64,000 nucleotides of DNA from an uncultured Prochlorococcus sp. (GTDB lineage: Bacteria > Cyanobacteriota > Cyanobacteriia > PCC-6307 > Cyanobiaceae). Positions within the stretch are counted from its first letter, which is position 1. The number at the start of each line of letters is the position of its first letter. The notes under the pieces were generated by a model. The model searched no databases. It saw nothing but the letters and a program-made list of their open reading frames with translations, and was not told the origin of the DNA. This document shows positions 1 through 11,014 of the stretch, piece by piece. The translations under genes and the position numbers were made by a program. The stretch is from contig CACENO010000002.1 of the NCBI GenBank assembly GCA_902560875.1, forward strand, positions 43,864-107,863. Direction: 5' to 3'.

Positions 1-1059
1 ATTTTGGCTGCTGCTCAGATTCCGGCTTATCAGAGTTTGATTGATGAAGCACTTAAATTCTCTAGAGACAAAATTGGACTTGGGGCAGCAGTTGAAGAAG
101 TAGTAGAAGAAGCTCTAGATGAGATTTGTGTGATTTTTGGCAAGGAAATTCTGAAATTAATTCCAGGCCGCGTCTCTACAGAAGTTGATGCAAGGTTGAG
201 CTTTGATCAAGATGCAACTATTGCAAAAGCCAGGAAAATTATCAGTCTTTATAATGAAGCTGGTATTTCAAATGATCGAGTTCTTATTAAAATTGCTTCA
301 ACATGGGAGGGGATTAAGGCAGCAGAAATCCTTGAGAAGGAAGGTATCCACTGTAACCTAACATTATTGTTTGGCTTTTCACAGGCTGCTGCTTGTGCGG
401 AAGCCGGAGTTACTTTAATCTCACCATTTGTAGGAAGGATACTTGATTGGTATAAAGCTAATGAAGGCAAACAATCTTATATAGGATGTGAAGATCCAGG
501 TGTTATTTCAGTAACTAAAATATTCAATTATTTTAAAACCCATGGCTATAAAACAGAAGTTATGGGAGCAAGCTTTCGAAATATTGATGAGATTATTGAG
601 TTAGCAGGTTGCGATCTGCTTACTATCTCTCCAAAACTATTAGATCAGCTAAGTAAAACGCAACTTCCACTAAAAAAGAAATTGGATTCTGTAAATCCTG
701 AAAATGTTGGAGATAAAATAGATATTGATAAAAAAAGATTTGATTTTTTAATGTCAGAAGATCGTATGGCAAGAGAAAAATTGGATGAGGGAATTCGTGG
801 CTTTAGCAAAGCTATTGAAACTTTGGAGGCACAACTTGCCCATCGCTTTGCTGTAATTGAAGGCGGATCAGCTTTTTCACATGTTGTTCATGAAATTTTC
901 ATGCTGAATGACCTTGATGGTGATGGGTGTATTACAAGAGAAGAATGGTTGGGAAGTGATGCTGTTTTTGATGCTCTTGATAATGACCATGATGGTCGAT
1001 TGCTTCAAAATGATTTATTTTCAGGCCTTGGTGCTGCGTTAGCACTTAGCCCAAAATAG
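1..1059 (+). CDS. tal: Transaldolase, 5' end outside window, with C-terminal EF-hand-like domain
   Basis: Frame 1 is open from base 1 ([17 protein letters not shown]...); transaldolase motifs ([57 protein letters not shown]); C-terminal [13 protein letters not shown] and DNDHDGRL loops. Confidence 0.95.
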   Translation: MLAAAQIPAYQSLIDEALKFSRDKIGLGAAVEEVVEEALDEICVIFGKEILKLIPGRVSTEVDARLSFDQDATIAKARKIISLYNEAGISNDRVLIKIASTWEGIKAAEILEKEGIHCNLTLLFGFSQAAACAEAGVTLISPFVGRILDWYKANEGKQSYIGCEDPGVISVTKIFNYFKTHGYKTEVMGASFRNIDEIIELAGCDLLTISPKLLDQLSKTQLPLKKKLDSVNPENVGDKIDIDKKRFDFLMSEDRMAREKLDEGIRGFSKAIETLEAQLAHRFAVIEGGSAFSHVVHEIFMLNDLDGDGCITREEWLGSDAVFDALDNDHDGRLLQNDLFSGLGAALALSPK

Positions 1060-1237
1060 GTTTATACAGGAATTTAAATCGATAGAGTTCTTTTGCAATT
1101 TATATCCTTTTCCTGTAGAGAATTATGTTTTTATTTGTTAGATTAATTATTAAAATCTTTAAAGATAAAAATAATTTGAATGTTTGGAAAATTCAATTTT
1201 TATAATATAAGTATAACCAAGCATAGGAATCTGTTTT

Positions 1238-1459
1238 TTAGAAGTACTTCCATATCGCATCTTGGGGGATTTGGGGACTTTCTTTTTTATTGAAAGGCTC
1301 GTCAAATTTGACGCGCCATTCGGGCACTCTGCAAGTTACAAAATCTGTTCGCTCAATCAATATTCCATCCTCATTGGTTTTACTTGCAATGAATCCTGAA
1401 ACCCATGAGCCCCCTTTTAAGCCTCCTTTAAACCAGACCCAAGCCTTTTTCTTTTCCAT
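1238..1459 (-). CDS. Small conserved-type hypothetical protein (73 aa)
   Basis: Intact ORF in an intergenic gap, protein-like composition; no family recognised. Confidence 0.55.
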   Translation of the reverse strand: MEKKKAWVWFKGGLKGGSWVSGFIASKTNEDGILIERTDFVTCRVPEWRVKFDEPFNKKESPQIPQDAIWKYF

Positions 1460-1560
1460 TGTCTAAAAAGTTGCTGTGTATATGATTGTGAATCAATTTT
1501 GATTTTTATTCAAGGAAGATTAAATGTGAACTGTTCAGAAAAAATTACTGGTTGTTGTAT

Positions 1561-2694
1561 TCAAGATCTTTGGAAAAGAAGCCTTTTGATAACTCTTGTA
1601 GCAATGTCACCATAACCCATTTCCCCAGAAAGTATCTGAGCAATTCTTTGGGGTGCCGTAGGCCTTTTAATCCCTAGTTGATATCCAACTTTGGGGAACC
1701 TATAGAAAACTTGAGAAATTCTTTTTCCCCAAGCCATTGACTCACCCCATTCCTTTCTCATTGTTTCTGTGTAGTCATTAAGGTCTTTGTTATTACCTCG
1801 TAACCAATTATTTATGCTTTTTGATGCTTCGTATCCGCTCATTATTGCTGGTCTGAGACCTTCAGCGAGGAATGGATCGCATAGAGAAGCTGCATCACCT
1901 ATTGCGACCATACCGCTCCCGTTTAGAGGGTAATTCCCATTCCAAACTCTTAAACGTGATGCTTGACGAATTCCATCATTTTGATTAAATCCAAGGGATG
2001 GAAGGATTTGATCGAGTATTGATTCAGTATTTACTGCATGTTGACCGATAAAACTACCAATACCAATATTTACTCCTCCTTCTATGGGGAATGCCCAAGC
2101 AAAGCCATAAGGTACAAGGCCAAATTCAAACCTTGTTGTTCCTTTTTCAAGAGTTCCACTTCGATTTAATCTCACGGAAGTTGTAAATGCATGGTGCTGA
2201 GTTTTAGGTCCTAAGCCAAACTTCTTGGGCCATGGAGAGTTGGAGCCATCAGCAATAACTACTACTTTTGCGTTTAGTTGTTGACCCTTCTCATTAGTGA
2301 CCTGCCAATAATTGCCTCTTCTCTCTATATTTTCAACTCTAAAAGGTTTTAGCAGCTCTGCTCCTTCATTAATAGCTTGACTGGTAATGAAATGATCAAG
2401 TTTTTCTCTTTTGACAATCCAAAATGGAGAGGAGCCCGGTAAATCTGCTTTTACTTGATCTGAAAGATTCCATGTGAAGTCAACTCTATTTACAACATCA
2501 TCAACTACTGGTTTTAGGTCAAATGGGAACCATTTCTGAACAGCAGCGGCCATCCCTCCTGCACAAGGCTTGACAAGGTTCATTGAACTCTTTTCAAGAA
2601 GAACTACATCATTTCCAGCTTTAGCCAGATGAAAGGCAGCAGTAGAACCTGCAACACCTGCTCCTATTATTAATACGTCTTTTGTTTTGCTCAA
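1561..2694 (-). CDS. FAD-dependent oxidoreductase, geranylgeranyl reductase (ChlP/FixC-like) family
   Basis: N-terminal Rossmann motif [43 protein letters not shown] motif. Confidence 0.85.
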   Translation of the reverse strand: MSKTKDVLIIGAGVAGSTAAFHLAKAGNDVVLLEKSSMNLVKPCAGGMAAAVQKWFPFDLKPVVDDVVNRVDFTWNLSDQVKADLPGSSPFWIVKREKLDHFITSQAINEGAELLKPFRVENIERRGNYWQVTNEKGQQLNAKVVVIADGSNSPWPKKFGLGPKTQHHAFTTSVRLNRSGTLEKGTTRFEFGLVPYGFAWAFPIEGGVNIGIGSFIGQHAVNTESILDQILPSLGFNQNDGIRQASRLRVWNGNYPLNGSGMVAIGDAASLCDPFLAEGLRPAIMSGYEASKSINNWLRGNNKDLNDYTETMRKEWGESMAWGKRISQVFYRFPKVGYQLGIKRPTAPQRIAQILSGEMGYGDIATRVIKRLLFQRS

Positions 2695-3257
2695 ACCTTG
2701 AGGATGTCTGCTTCTTTTTCACTAAGTAATCCATCTATTTCAGAAATAAATCTGTTAGTTAGCTTTTGCATCTTTTCTTGTTCGTCATGACTTTGATCTT
2801 CAGACATCTCTCCAGATTTTTCTAGTTTTTTGATTTTGTCTATTGCATCGCGCCTATTATTTCTAAGAGATACTTTTCCTTCTTCTGCATATTTGGAAGC
2901 TATTTTGCAAAATTCTTTGCGACGTTCTTCTGTTAAAGGTGGAACATTAATTCTAATAACTTTACCATCATTATTTGGAGTAAATCCAAGATCACTCGTT
3001 GCAATAGCCTTTTCAATAAGTGCTATTGAACTTAAATCAAAAGGTTGAATTGAAATTGTTTGAGAATCTGGTGTTGATAAGGTTGCAAGTGCCTTAAGTG
3101 GAGTATCTGTTCCGTAATATTCAACATTTATTCGGTCTAGCAACGATGGATTTGCACGACCAGTACGAATTGAGTTGAAGTTGCGCCTTGTTGCCTCCAC
3201 TGATTTGTGCATGTTGGCTTCGATTTCTTGGTTCGACATGGGCTTTACAGAAGGCAA
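2691..3257 (-). CDS. frr: Ribosome recycling factor
   Basis: Full-length RRF sequence ([33 protein letters not shown]...); 4-bp overlap with the downstream oxidoreductase. Confidence 0.97.
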   Translation of the reverse strand: MPSVKPMSNQEIEANMHKSVEATRRNFNSIRTGRANPSLLDRINVEYYGTDTPLKALATLSTPDSQTISIQPFDLSSIALIEKAIATSDLGFTPNNDGKVIRINVPPLTEERRKEFCKIASKYAEEGKVSLRNNRRDAIDKIKKLEKSGEMSEDQSHDEQEKMQKLTNRFISEIDGLLSEKEADILKV

Positions 3258-3293
3258 AGGCGATGGTTTGAAGGAAAAAGCTAAATGTTGTGT

Positions 3294-4007
3294 TTAGCTT
3301 GCATTACCGATACGGGAACCAACAGATTCTCCTGCCACGGCTTTAATAATGTTGCCTGGTTCAAAAAGGTTAAACACGACTATTGGAATGTTGTTGTCTT
3401 TACAAAGAGCAATTGCCGTGCTGTCCATTACTGCAATCTCACGGCTAAGAACTTCTTGATAATTGAGAGTCTTGTAGCGAACTGCATCAGGGAAAAGCTC
3501 AGGATCTTTGTCATAAACTCCATCGACTTTTGTTGCTTTAAAAACAACATCAGCATTAATTTCTGCTGCTCGCAAGGCTGCGGTTGTGTCCGTGGTAAAA
3601 AATGGGGTGCCACATCCTCCCCCAAAGACCACTACTCTTCCTTTCTCAAGATGACGAATTGCCCTTCTGCGTATATAGGGTTCAGCGACCTCTTGCATTT
3701 CTATGGCTGTCTGCACTCTTGTTTCAACACCAGCCCTTTCTAAGCCATCTTGCAAAGTGATTGCATTCATTATCGTTGCAAGCATTCCAACATAATCGGC
3801 AGTAGCTCTATCCATTCCAGCTGCCGAACCTTTTAGTCCTCGGAAGATATTTCCACCACCAACAACAATTGCCAATTGGGTTCCATTTGCAATGACCTTT
3901 GACACATCAGCGGCAATAGATTGAACTATTGCTGGATCAATGCCATATGGCTTTTCTCCCATCAGAGCTTCGCCGCTGAGTTTGAGGAGGGCTCGCGCGT
4001 AAGACAT
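3294..4007 (-). CDS. pyrH: UMP kinase
   Basis: [27 protein letters not shown]; amino-acid kinase fold signatures; adjacent to frr. Confidence 0.97.
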   Translation of the reverse strand: MSYARALLKLSGEALMGEKPYGIDPAIVQSIAADVSKVIANGTQLAIVVGGGNIFRGLKGSAAGMDRATADYVGMLATIMNAITLQDGLERAGVETRVQTAIEMQEVAEPYIRRRAIRHLEKGRVVVFGGGCGTPFFTTDTTAALRAAEINADVVFKATKVDGVYDKDPELFPDAVRYKTLNYQEVLSREIAVMDSTAIALCKDNNIPIVVFNLFEPGNIIKAVAGESVGSRIGNAS

Positions 4008-4329
4008 TAAGATTCAATATCTTTTAGACAGTAGCAAGTCTTTTGCCGACAGCTATAAATCCGCCAACTTTTTCATCGTAATTTCCTAGAAGAGTTGCTT
4101 TTATAAACAAATTCTTTCTTTAGGAATGTAAGAGGATATTGAAGTTCAAAGCAAATTTGTGGCTTACCTTTCTTTTCTAAGTTTTAGCAACAATGAGTAA
4201 AGATTAAATATGCTGAGGGAAACAAACACTTATAGGCCGTTTTGAATATATGGATTATCAGCATTTATTTTTGCTGCTCAATTAATTCATACAGGTCTAG
4301 AAAAATTTCAGATAGGATTTGAAAAATGT

Positions 4330-5022
4330 TTAGAACTCTATTCCAGCTTGGGCTTTAATCCCTTTTTCTCTAAAAGGATGGCGGATCAAGGTCATTTCAG
4401 TAACAAGATCAGCCTGCTTTATAAGTTCTTCCTTAGCACCTCTACCTGTAAGAACAACATGTGTCAAAGGTGGTCGCTCTGAAAGACCATTTAATACATC
4501 TTCTACAGAAAGATAACCAAGCTTTATTGCGATGTTGATTTCGTCAAGAATTACTAGCTTGTAATTTTTATCTCTTAAGTAGTTTTGTGATTGTTTCCAA
4601 GCATTGGAAACTAGTTCTTGATCTCTAGATCTGTCTTGTGTTTCCCAAGTAAAACCTTCTCCAAGAGCATGCCAACTTAAGTTTTGGCCAAAAATTTTAA
4701 GTGCCTTTGCCTCTCCTGGCTCCCATCCACCTTTAATGAATTGAATTATCGCTACACGTTCCCCATGTCCAAGAGTTCTTAATGCCATTCCAAGTGCAGC
4801 AGTAGTTTTTCCTTTCCCATTGCCAGAGAAAATCACAAGAAGGCCTTTTTCTTTGTCCCTTTGTTCGACTCTTTTTCGTTGAACTTCTTTCCTTCGCTTC
4901 ATTCGTTGCTGATAGCTTTTGTCAGTCGGTTCGTTGCTCAATGCCCCCCCCATGCCAAGCTCAGCTGCATTTTGGTCCAGTTCATTAATAGTCTTCGAGT
5001 CAGGATTGAAGTCATTTTCCAT
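4330..5022 (-). CDS. cobO: Cob(I)yrinic acid a,c-diamide adenosyltransferase
   Basis: P-loop FSGNGKGKTTAALGMALRTLGHG; VILDEINIAIKLGYL motif. Confidence 0.93.
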   Translation of the reverse strand: MENDFNPDSKTINELDQNAAELGMGGALSNEPTDKSYQQRMKRRKEVQRKRVEQRDKEKGLLVIFSGNGKGKTTAALGMALRTLGHGERVAIIQFIKGGWEPGEAKALKIFGQNLSWHALGEGFTWETQDRSRDQELVSNAWKQSQNYLRDKNYKLVILDEINIAIKLGYLSVEDVLNGLSERPPLTHVVLTGRGAKEELIKQADLVTEMTLIRHPFREKGIKAQAGIEF

Positions 5023-5149
5023 GCGGTTTTTTTGGTATATTCTTGGTGTTTAAGCTCTACTCTATAATTAATTCTTTTATATTTAACAAATTTATTAAAT
5101 ATCAATGAAAAGTATTTCGTAAATGATTACAGCTGAAATTTGGAGATTG

Positions 5150-6310
5150 TTAGGCAATTTTTCTTGCCAGTGCATCATCTACTGCTTTTTGTTGATCTCT
5201 ACGAGTGATCCAATGGTGATATGTTTTGTTGTGAATTGAAACTGAATGCCCCATCATTCTTGCCGCTACAGAGTCAGGCAGACCTATATGAATAGTCCTT
5301 ATAGCCCAAGCATGTCTAAGGTCATATGGAGTTAATTGCAAATTATATCTATGAAATTGTTCTGTAACACGTCTTCCTACTTTTTGAAGAGTAGTCGAAT
5401 TCAGGTCGGTTTTAATCGAAGGAAGTGCTTTTGGATTTTTTGCAAGTTGCTCTAGATTGAATAGAGTAAACCATGAAGGATGAAATGGCCAAACTTGATG
5501 TTCCCCTGTTTTTGTATTTGGTAAAACTCTTATAACCTTATCTCCATCATTAGTGAGGCCAGAAAAATCGCAAAAGAATACCTCGTGGTTCCTGAGTCCA
5601 TATGTAGCCATTAAGCCATAAGCTAATCTCCATTTTGGATTTGGTATTTGCAACCAAGTTTCTTTAATTTGATTGTCACTAGGTAATTTGCGAAAGTGAG
5701 CTTTATGGAGACCATATCCATTGCCATTAGCTCTCCAATTATCGGGAAGTTGTAGTTCTAGATAATTTGCAAAGGCAGAAAGTGCTGTTGCACATTGTTG
5801 TCGACTGCGACTATTCTCAGAATAACTTGTAAGAGTTTTATTGAATAGATTAACATTTAATTTGCAAGTTTCTTTCATACCAATCCTCATGAGACGGTTT
5901 AAATAGGGAAGGTAAGCAGAATTCCATGTTGTTATTGTTCCTGATTTAGACCTTTTTCGAAGTGGGTCTGAGAAAAAAGCTGATTTGAAATTCTCTAATT
6001 TCTCATGGTCAGGGGACTCAGTTTTTTGAAGACTTTTTGAATGCTGATTGTTGCCCCAGTGGTTCCAATTGAATTGATTTTGATTTAGTTGAAAGAGCAC
6101 CATCTCGAGTATCTTTTGTGCTTGCATGAGGCCTTCATGGTCTGCTTTTAAACGCAGACTGATTCGCTGAACCTTTGTTTCCATTGCATTTGAGCGAGAA
6201 GGCAGTGGGCCTCGAAGATTGAGTAGGTCACCTCTTTTCTCAATTCTCAAACGAACAGCGCTCTTGGCAAGATCTTCATTGATTTTGGAAAGCTCAATAT
6301 TTGGGTCCAT
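5150..6310 (-). CDS. Tyrosine recombinase / phage-integrase family protein
   Basis: C-terminal catalytic-like motifs YGLRNHEV, YDLRHAWAIR, ARMMGHSVSIHNKTYHHW (R-HxxR-GH-Y arrangement). Confidence 0.85.
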   Translation of the reverse strand: MDPNIELSKINEDLAKSAVRLRIEKRGDLLNLRGPLPSRSNAMETKVQRISLRLKADHEGLMQAQKILEMVLFQLNQNQFNWNHWGNNQHSKSLQKTESPDHEKLENFKSAFFSDPLRKRSKSGTITTWNSAYLPYLNRLMRIGMKETCKLNVNLFNKTLTSYSENSRSRQQCATALSAFANYLELQLPDNWRANGNGYGLHKAHFRKLPSDNQIKETWLQIPNPKWRLAYGLMATYGLRNHEVFFCDFSGLTNDGDKVIRVLPNTKTGEHQVWPFHPSWFTLFNLEQLAKNPKALPSIKTDLNSTTLQKVGRRVTEQFHRYNLQLTPYDLRHAWAIRTIHIGLPDSVAARMMGHSVSIHNKTYHHWITRRDQQKAVDDALARKIA

Positions 6311-6385
6311 TTATATAAGTTTTTTAGCTAGCTTTACGTTTGTGAGGGCTTTCCTCAACCCCCCCCCCTCGAAATTTCTTCTTCA

Positions 6386-7561
6386 ATGGCTCGGATAGGC
6401 ATCCTCTTGATGAATCTTGGAGGACCTGAGCGGATACAGGATGTCGGACCTTTTTTATATAACTTGTTTTCTGATCCAGAGATCATCAGGTTGCCGCTTT
6501 CTTCTCTGCAAAAACCTCTTGCTTGGTGGATAAGTACCCTTCGCAGCAGAAAGTCAGAGAGAGCATATAGAGCAATTGGAGGAGGTTCTCCATTGCGACG
6601 GATAACTGAGCAGCAGGCCAGAGAGTTACAAAGTGCACTTCGTTCAAGGGGTATTGATGCAACGAGTTATGTGGCAATGCGTTACTGGCATCCTTTCACT
6701 GAGTCAGCTGTTGCTGATATCAAGGCAGATGGAATAAGCCAGGTTGTTGTTCTTCCTCTATACCCTCATTTTTCTATTAGTACAAGTGGATCTAGTTTTA
6801 GAGAATTAAGTCGCTTACATGAAAAAGATAATGAATTTCAGCAAATTCCAATTCGGTGCATTCGAAGTTGGTATGACCATCCGGGTTATGTGCATGCGAT
6901 GGCTGAGTTAATTGCTGAACAGATTGCTTTGTGTGAATTGCCTGATGAGGCGCATGTCTTCTTTAGCGCGCATGGTGTCCCGAAAATTTATGTAGAAGAG
7001 GCAGGTGATCCCTATCAGAAAGAAATAGAAACTTGCTCAAGATTGATTATGGATGAACTTGAAAGAGCTTTAGGAAATCGCAACCCTTCAAGTCTTTCTT
7101 ATCAGAGTCGTGTTGGTCCTGAGGAATGGCTGCAACCATATACAGAAGAGGTCTTGGCCAAGCTTGGCAAGGAGGGAACAAGAGAATTAGTAGTAGTACC
7201 TATTAGCTTTGTCAGTGAACATATCGAAACTCTTCAGGAAATAGATATTGAATATAGATTATTAGCCAAGGAGTGTGGAATTGTTAATTTTAGAAGAGTT
7301 CGAGCATTAGATACTTATCCATTATTTATACAAGGACTTGCAGATTTAGTTGCAGCTACTTTAAAAGCTCCAGAAATTAGTTTGCAAGATGTAGCAAAAC
7401 TCCCTTCTGGAGTTAAGTTATATCCACAAGAGAAATGGCAATGGGGCTGGAATAATAGTTCAGAGGTTTGGAATGGACGTGTAGCAATGATTCTTTTTCT
7501 AGAATTTCTATTGGAGATAATTGGTGGGAATGGACCTTTACATATGATAGGTCTTTTGTAA
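6386..7561 (+). CDS. hemH: Ferrochelatase with C-terminal chlorophyll a/b-binding-like (Hlip) helix
   Basis: [15 protein letters not shown] start, [25 protein letters not shown]-terminal [27 protein letters not shown]. Confidence 0.95.
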   Translation: MARIGILLMNLGGPERIQDVGPFLYNLFSDPEIIRLPLSSLQKPLAWWISTLRSRKSERAYRAIGGGSPLRRITEQQARELQSALRSRGIDATSYVAMRYWHPFTESAVADIKADGISQVVVLPLYPHFSISTSGSSFRELSRLHEKDNEFQQIPIRCIRSWYDHPGYVHAMAELIAEQIALCELPDEAHVFFSAHGVPKIYVEEAGDPYQKEIETCSRLIMDELERALGNRNPSSLSYQSRVGPEEWLQPYTEEVLAKLGKEGTRELVVVPISFVSEHIETLQEIDIEYRLLAKECGIVNFRRVRALDTYPLFIQGLADLVAATLKAPEISLQDVAKLPSGVKLYPQEKWQWGWNNSSEVWNGRVAMILFLEFLLEIIGGNGPLHMIGLL

Positions 7562-7854
7562 TCACCTTCGTAAAGTTTTTGTTGTCTTGTGAATCTGATT
7601 CCATAAGGTGGATAGTGACTTTCTCAATAATATTTTGAACTTATAAGTAAACCTAGGCAGCTAAAGTACAAATTTATTAGGACATTATTTATGAAATTAT
7701 AGATATATACAAGGAATTAATTATTTTCAATTGATTTGTACTTGCTTTTGGTTTTGAGAAGTTTTTTGTTTCTCCTTTCGCTGATCTTGCTTATATTGAA
7801 GAAATCCTAAAATTATTTTTCTTTTGAGATCCTGAAAAAAAAATTAAATTCTAC

Positions 7855-9693
7855 ATGTCATTTTTGGCAGTGATTGAGCACAATGAGCATAAAAGTCTTA
7901 ACCTTAAGAATCACACATCATTTACTTCTTCAGTGACCCTGACTTCTTCACCTAAATCCCTAGGTGATATAAAAAAGCAGGAGCATCGACGCATGAATGG
8001 GGCTGATGCCTTATTAGATGCTCTTCGCAGACATGGGGTTGATACTGTTTTTGGTTATCCAGGGGGTGCAATTCTTCCTATTTACGATGCTGTTCATAAA
8101 GCAGAAGAAGCAGGGTGGTTTAAACACATTCTTGTCCGCCATGAGCAAGGTGGGGCTCATGCTGCAGATGGTTTTGCACGGTCTACTGGAAAAGTAGGGG
8201 TTTGTTTTGGTACTTCAGGACCCGGTGCTACCAATCTCGTTACAGGGATTGCAACTGCACAAATGGATTCTGTTCCATTGGTTGTAATTACAGGTCAAGT
8301 CCCTCGGCCTGCCATAGGAACTGACGCTTTTCAGGAAACTGATATTTTTGGCATAACATTGCCTATTGTCAAACATTCATGGGTTGTAAGGGATCCTTCG
8401 GACATAGCCTCTGTTGTATCGCAAGCGTTTTTGATTGCCGCTTCAGGTCGTCCAGGCCCTGTACTTATAGATATTCCAAAGGATGTTGGTCAGGAAATCT
8501 TTGATTATTTCCCTGTAGAGCCAGGTTCTGTTTCTCCTCCTGGGTTTCAGCTGCCTTTAGATCCAGACCCTTTGGCAATATCTTCAGCCTTAGAGCTGAT
8601 CGAACAAGCTCAACGTCCACTCCTTTATGTAGGGGGAGGAGTGATTTCCGCTTCTGCTCATGAAAGCCTAGCTTCGATTGCAAAACGTTATCAGTTACCA
8701 GTCACTACCACATTGATGGGAAAGGGCGCTTTTGATGAGCGCGATTATCTTTCTCTTGGAATGTTGGGGATGCATGGAACTGCATACGCGAACTTTGCAG
8801 TAACTGAATGTGATTTGCTTATAGCTATTGGGGCACGTTTTGATGATCGAGTCACTGGCAAATTAGATACATTTGCTCCACTAGCGAAAGTAATACATTT
8901 TGAAATTGATCCAGCTGAAGTTAGTAAAAATCGAATTGCAGATGTAGCTGTTTTGGGTGATGTAAAACAAAGTCTTATAAAGTTGGATGAGTTAAGCAAG
9001 CAGAAGAAGTTTGAACCAAAAACGTCTTCATGGTTGGCGCTTATTGATTCTTGGAAAGAAAAATATCCATTGATAGTTCCTCCCATGGAAGGCGAGATTT
9101 ATCCACAAGAAGTTCTATTAGCAATTAGAGATTTGTCACGTGATTCTTATATCACTACTGATGTTGGACAGCATCAAATGTGGGCTGCTCAGTATCTGCT
9201 GAATGGCCCAAGACAGTGGATTAGCAGCGGAGGTTTGGGCACAATGGGATTTGGTATGCCTGCTGCTTTAGGTGTGCAAGTTGCACTACCTGAGAAACAA
9301 GTTATTTGCGTTGCAGGAGATGCAAGTATCCTTATGAACATTCAAGAGCTAGGAACTATTGCGCAACATAAATTACCAGTAAAAGTGGTGATTGTTAATA
9401 ATCATTGGCAAGGGATGGTAAGACAATGGCAAGAAAGTTTTTATGAGGAAAGATATTCAGCTTCTGATATGTTGCCTGGGAGCCCTGATTTTGTGGCTTT
9501 AGCAAAGGCCTTTGGCGTTGGAGGAATGATAATTCATGAGCGTAAAGATTTAAATTCAAAACTTAAAGAAGCTTTTAATGATCCTGGTCCAATGCTTATA
9601 GATATTCGTGTTCGCAGAGGAGAAAATTGTTATCCGATGGTCCCTCCAGGTAAAAGTAATGCCCAAATGGTTGGCCTTCCCTCTCGACCATAG
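7855..9693 (+). CDS. ilvB: Acetolactate synthase large subunit
   Basis: ThDP enzyme: MNGADALLDALRRHGVDTVFGYPGGAILPIYDA, GDASILMNIQELGT; true start may be ATG at 7993. Confidence 0.95.
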   Translation: MSFLAVIEHNEHKSLNLKNHTSFTSSVTLTSSPKSLGDIKKQEHRRMNGADALLDALRRHGVDTVFGYPGGAILPIYDAVHKAEEAGWFKHILVRHEQGGAHAADGFARSTGKVGVCFGTSGPGATNLVTGIATAQMDSVPLVVITGQVPRPAIGTDAFQETDIFGITLPIVKHSWVVRDPSDIASVVSQAFLIAASGRPGPVLIDIPKDVGQEIFDYFPVEPGSVSPPGFQLPLDPDPLAISSALELIEQAQRPLLYVGGGVISASAHESLASIAKRYQLPVTTTLMGKGAFDERDYLSLGMLGMHGTAYANFAVTECDLLIAIGARFDDRVTGKLDTFAPLAKVIHFEIDPAEVSKNRIADVAVLGDVKQSLIKLDELSKQKKFEPKTSSWLALIDSWKEKYPLIVPPMEGEIYPQEVLLAIRDLSRDSYITTDVGQHQMWAAQYLLNGPRQWISSGGLGTMGFGMPAALGVQVALPEKQVICVAGDASILMNIQELGTIAQHKLPVKVVIVNNHWQGMVRQWQESFYEERYSASDMLPGSPDFVALAKAFGVGGMIIHERKDLNSKLKEAFNDPGPMLIDIRVRRGENCYPMVPPGKSNAQMVGLPSRP

Positions 9694-9785
9694 CTTGTAG
9701 TGGACATTATTCGCAAATGTAAATCAGGTGCTCTTATTACAGATTTTGAGTATAAGTTTTAACCATAATATGGATCTTCTTATTA

Positions 9786-10133
9786 ATGAAAAAATTTGTT
9801 GAGGTCATTTTAATTTTATTTATTTTTCTGTTGTGTTCTCCATTGAATTTATTTGCCGCAGAAATATTACAAGTGCGTACTTCATCTCTCTTTCAAATAG
9901 GAGATCGGAATAGGAGCTATACTGTAAAACTTTCCTGCGTAGATATTGATGCCTCCTCTGAAGAAATGGCAGTAAAGTGGCTTAGATTAAAGCTCCCCAG
10001 GAGAAGTAAAATAAACTTAAGGCCAGAAAGGGTTGATGATGGCATTTTATTCTCTAAAATATATCTAATTGATAGCAATGAAGATATTGCTCTTCAACTC
10101 TCTTTAGAAGGCTTGGCTAATTATACTTGTTGA
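9786..10133 (+). CDS. Small secreted protein, possible SNase-like fold
   Basis: Signal-peptide-like N-terminus followed by a beta-rich short domain (VKLSCVDIDA...LRLKLPRRSKINLRP); fold assignment is weak. Confidence 0.55.
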   Translation: MKKFVEVILILFIFLLCSPLNLFAAEILQVRTSSLFQIGDRNRSYTVKLSCVDIDASSEEMAVKWLRLKLPRRSKINLRPERVDDGILFSKIYLIDSNEDIALQLSLEGLANYTC

Positions 10134-10191
10134 GTATTTAAATTAAATTATTTTAGCTATAAGTATTGATATCTTTCGTTTTAATGAATCT

Positions 10192-10950
10192 TTAACTCTT
10201 GTTTGCTATTCCACTCCATTGTCTTGATTTGATTTGATCCCTGCGCCATGAATTGAATTTCTTTTCGTTCTTGAAAGTGCATAAGGGACAGGAATGAATT
10301 TGATTAGACTTTACCCCTGCATTATTTAATTGAAAAACCGCACAAGATTTTAGATCTAGTTTGAATTCATTATTTGTTCTTTTGACTAGTCCTGAGGAAA
10401 TCAAATTGTAAACTCGATCTTTAATATCTATTGCTAAATCGTCGTTAATACTTTGATGAACTAATTTTAATATTTCCATACCTACTGGATAGTTAACACC
10501 ATTAATTGATGGTCCTAGAACAAAAATTATTGTTTCTGTTGATATTCCAAAAGAGTTTAGTTTCCTAATGCTGTTTATTATAATTCCGTTGGCAATTCCT
10601 CTCCATCCTGCATGTATAGCCGCAACAGAGCCAGTTTGTTGATCTGCAATTAGTAGAGGAATGCAATCCGCAGTGTATATCCATAAACTTTGATTCTTCT
10701 CATCACTAACTAATCCATCTGCCTCTGGCCAGGGATAGACGGATTTTTGGGAGGCTCTAATTATTTTTGATCCATGTACTTGCCTAACTCTATGAATACT
10801 AGCTTTTGGATTTAATAAATATGCTTGGTCTGTTAAATCATTTTCTTTCCATTCTTTAGTGAAAAATCCATGGTGAAAGCCTTCATTTAGAAGTGCCTTG
10901 GATTGAAGGAATGAGCCTTGTTTGGAAATTTTCCAAATCCAATCTTTCAT
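10192..10950 (-). CDS. YfiH/PgeF-family polyphenol oxidase-like protein
   Basis: VHGSKI, ADGLVSDEKNQSLWIYTADCIPLLIAD, AAIHAGWRGIANGI signatures. Confidence 0.9.
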   Translation of the reverse strand: MKDWIWKISKQGSFLQSKALLNEGFHHGFFTKEWKENDLTDQAYLLNPKASIHRVRQVHGSKIIRASQKSVYPWPEADGLVSDEKNQSLWIYTADCIPLLIADQQTGSVAAIHAGWRGIANGIIINSIRKLNSFGISTETIIFVLGPSINGVNYPVGMEILKLVHQSINDDLAIDIKDRVYNLISSGLVKRTNNEFKLDLKSCAVFQLNNAGVKSNQIHSCPLCTFKNEKKFNSWRRDQIKSRQWSGIANKS

Positions 10951-11014
10951 CTTTTCCGAATTGATCTCCTATTAGAAATTTTTAGTGTTGTTTCTTCCGT
11001 AGATAATTTGATGC

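Noticed and set aside
3285-3743. 152-aa plus ORF
   Set aside because: Antisense to pyrH; shadow ORF
5150-6310. Recombinase as evidence of a prophage or tycheposon
   Set aside because: No neighbouring mobile genes, tRNA or repeats; flanks are housekeeping genes
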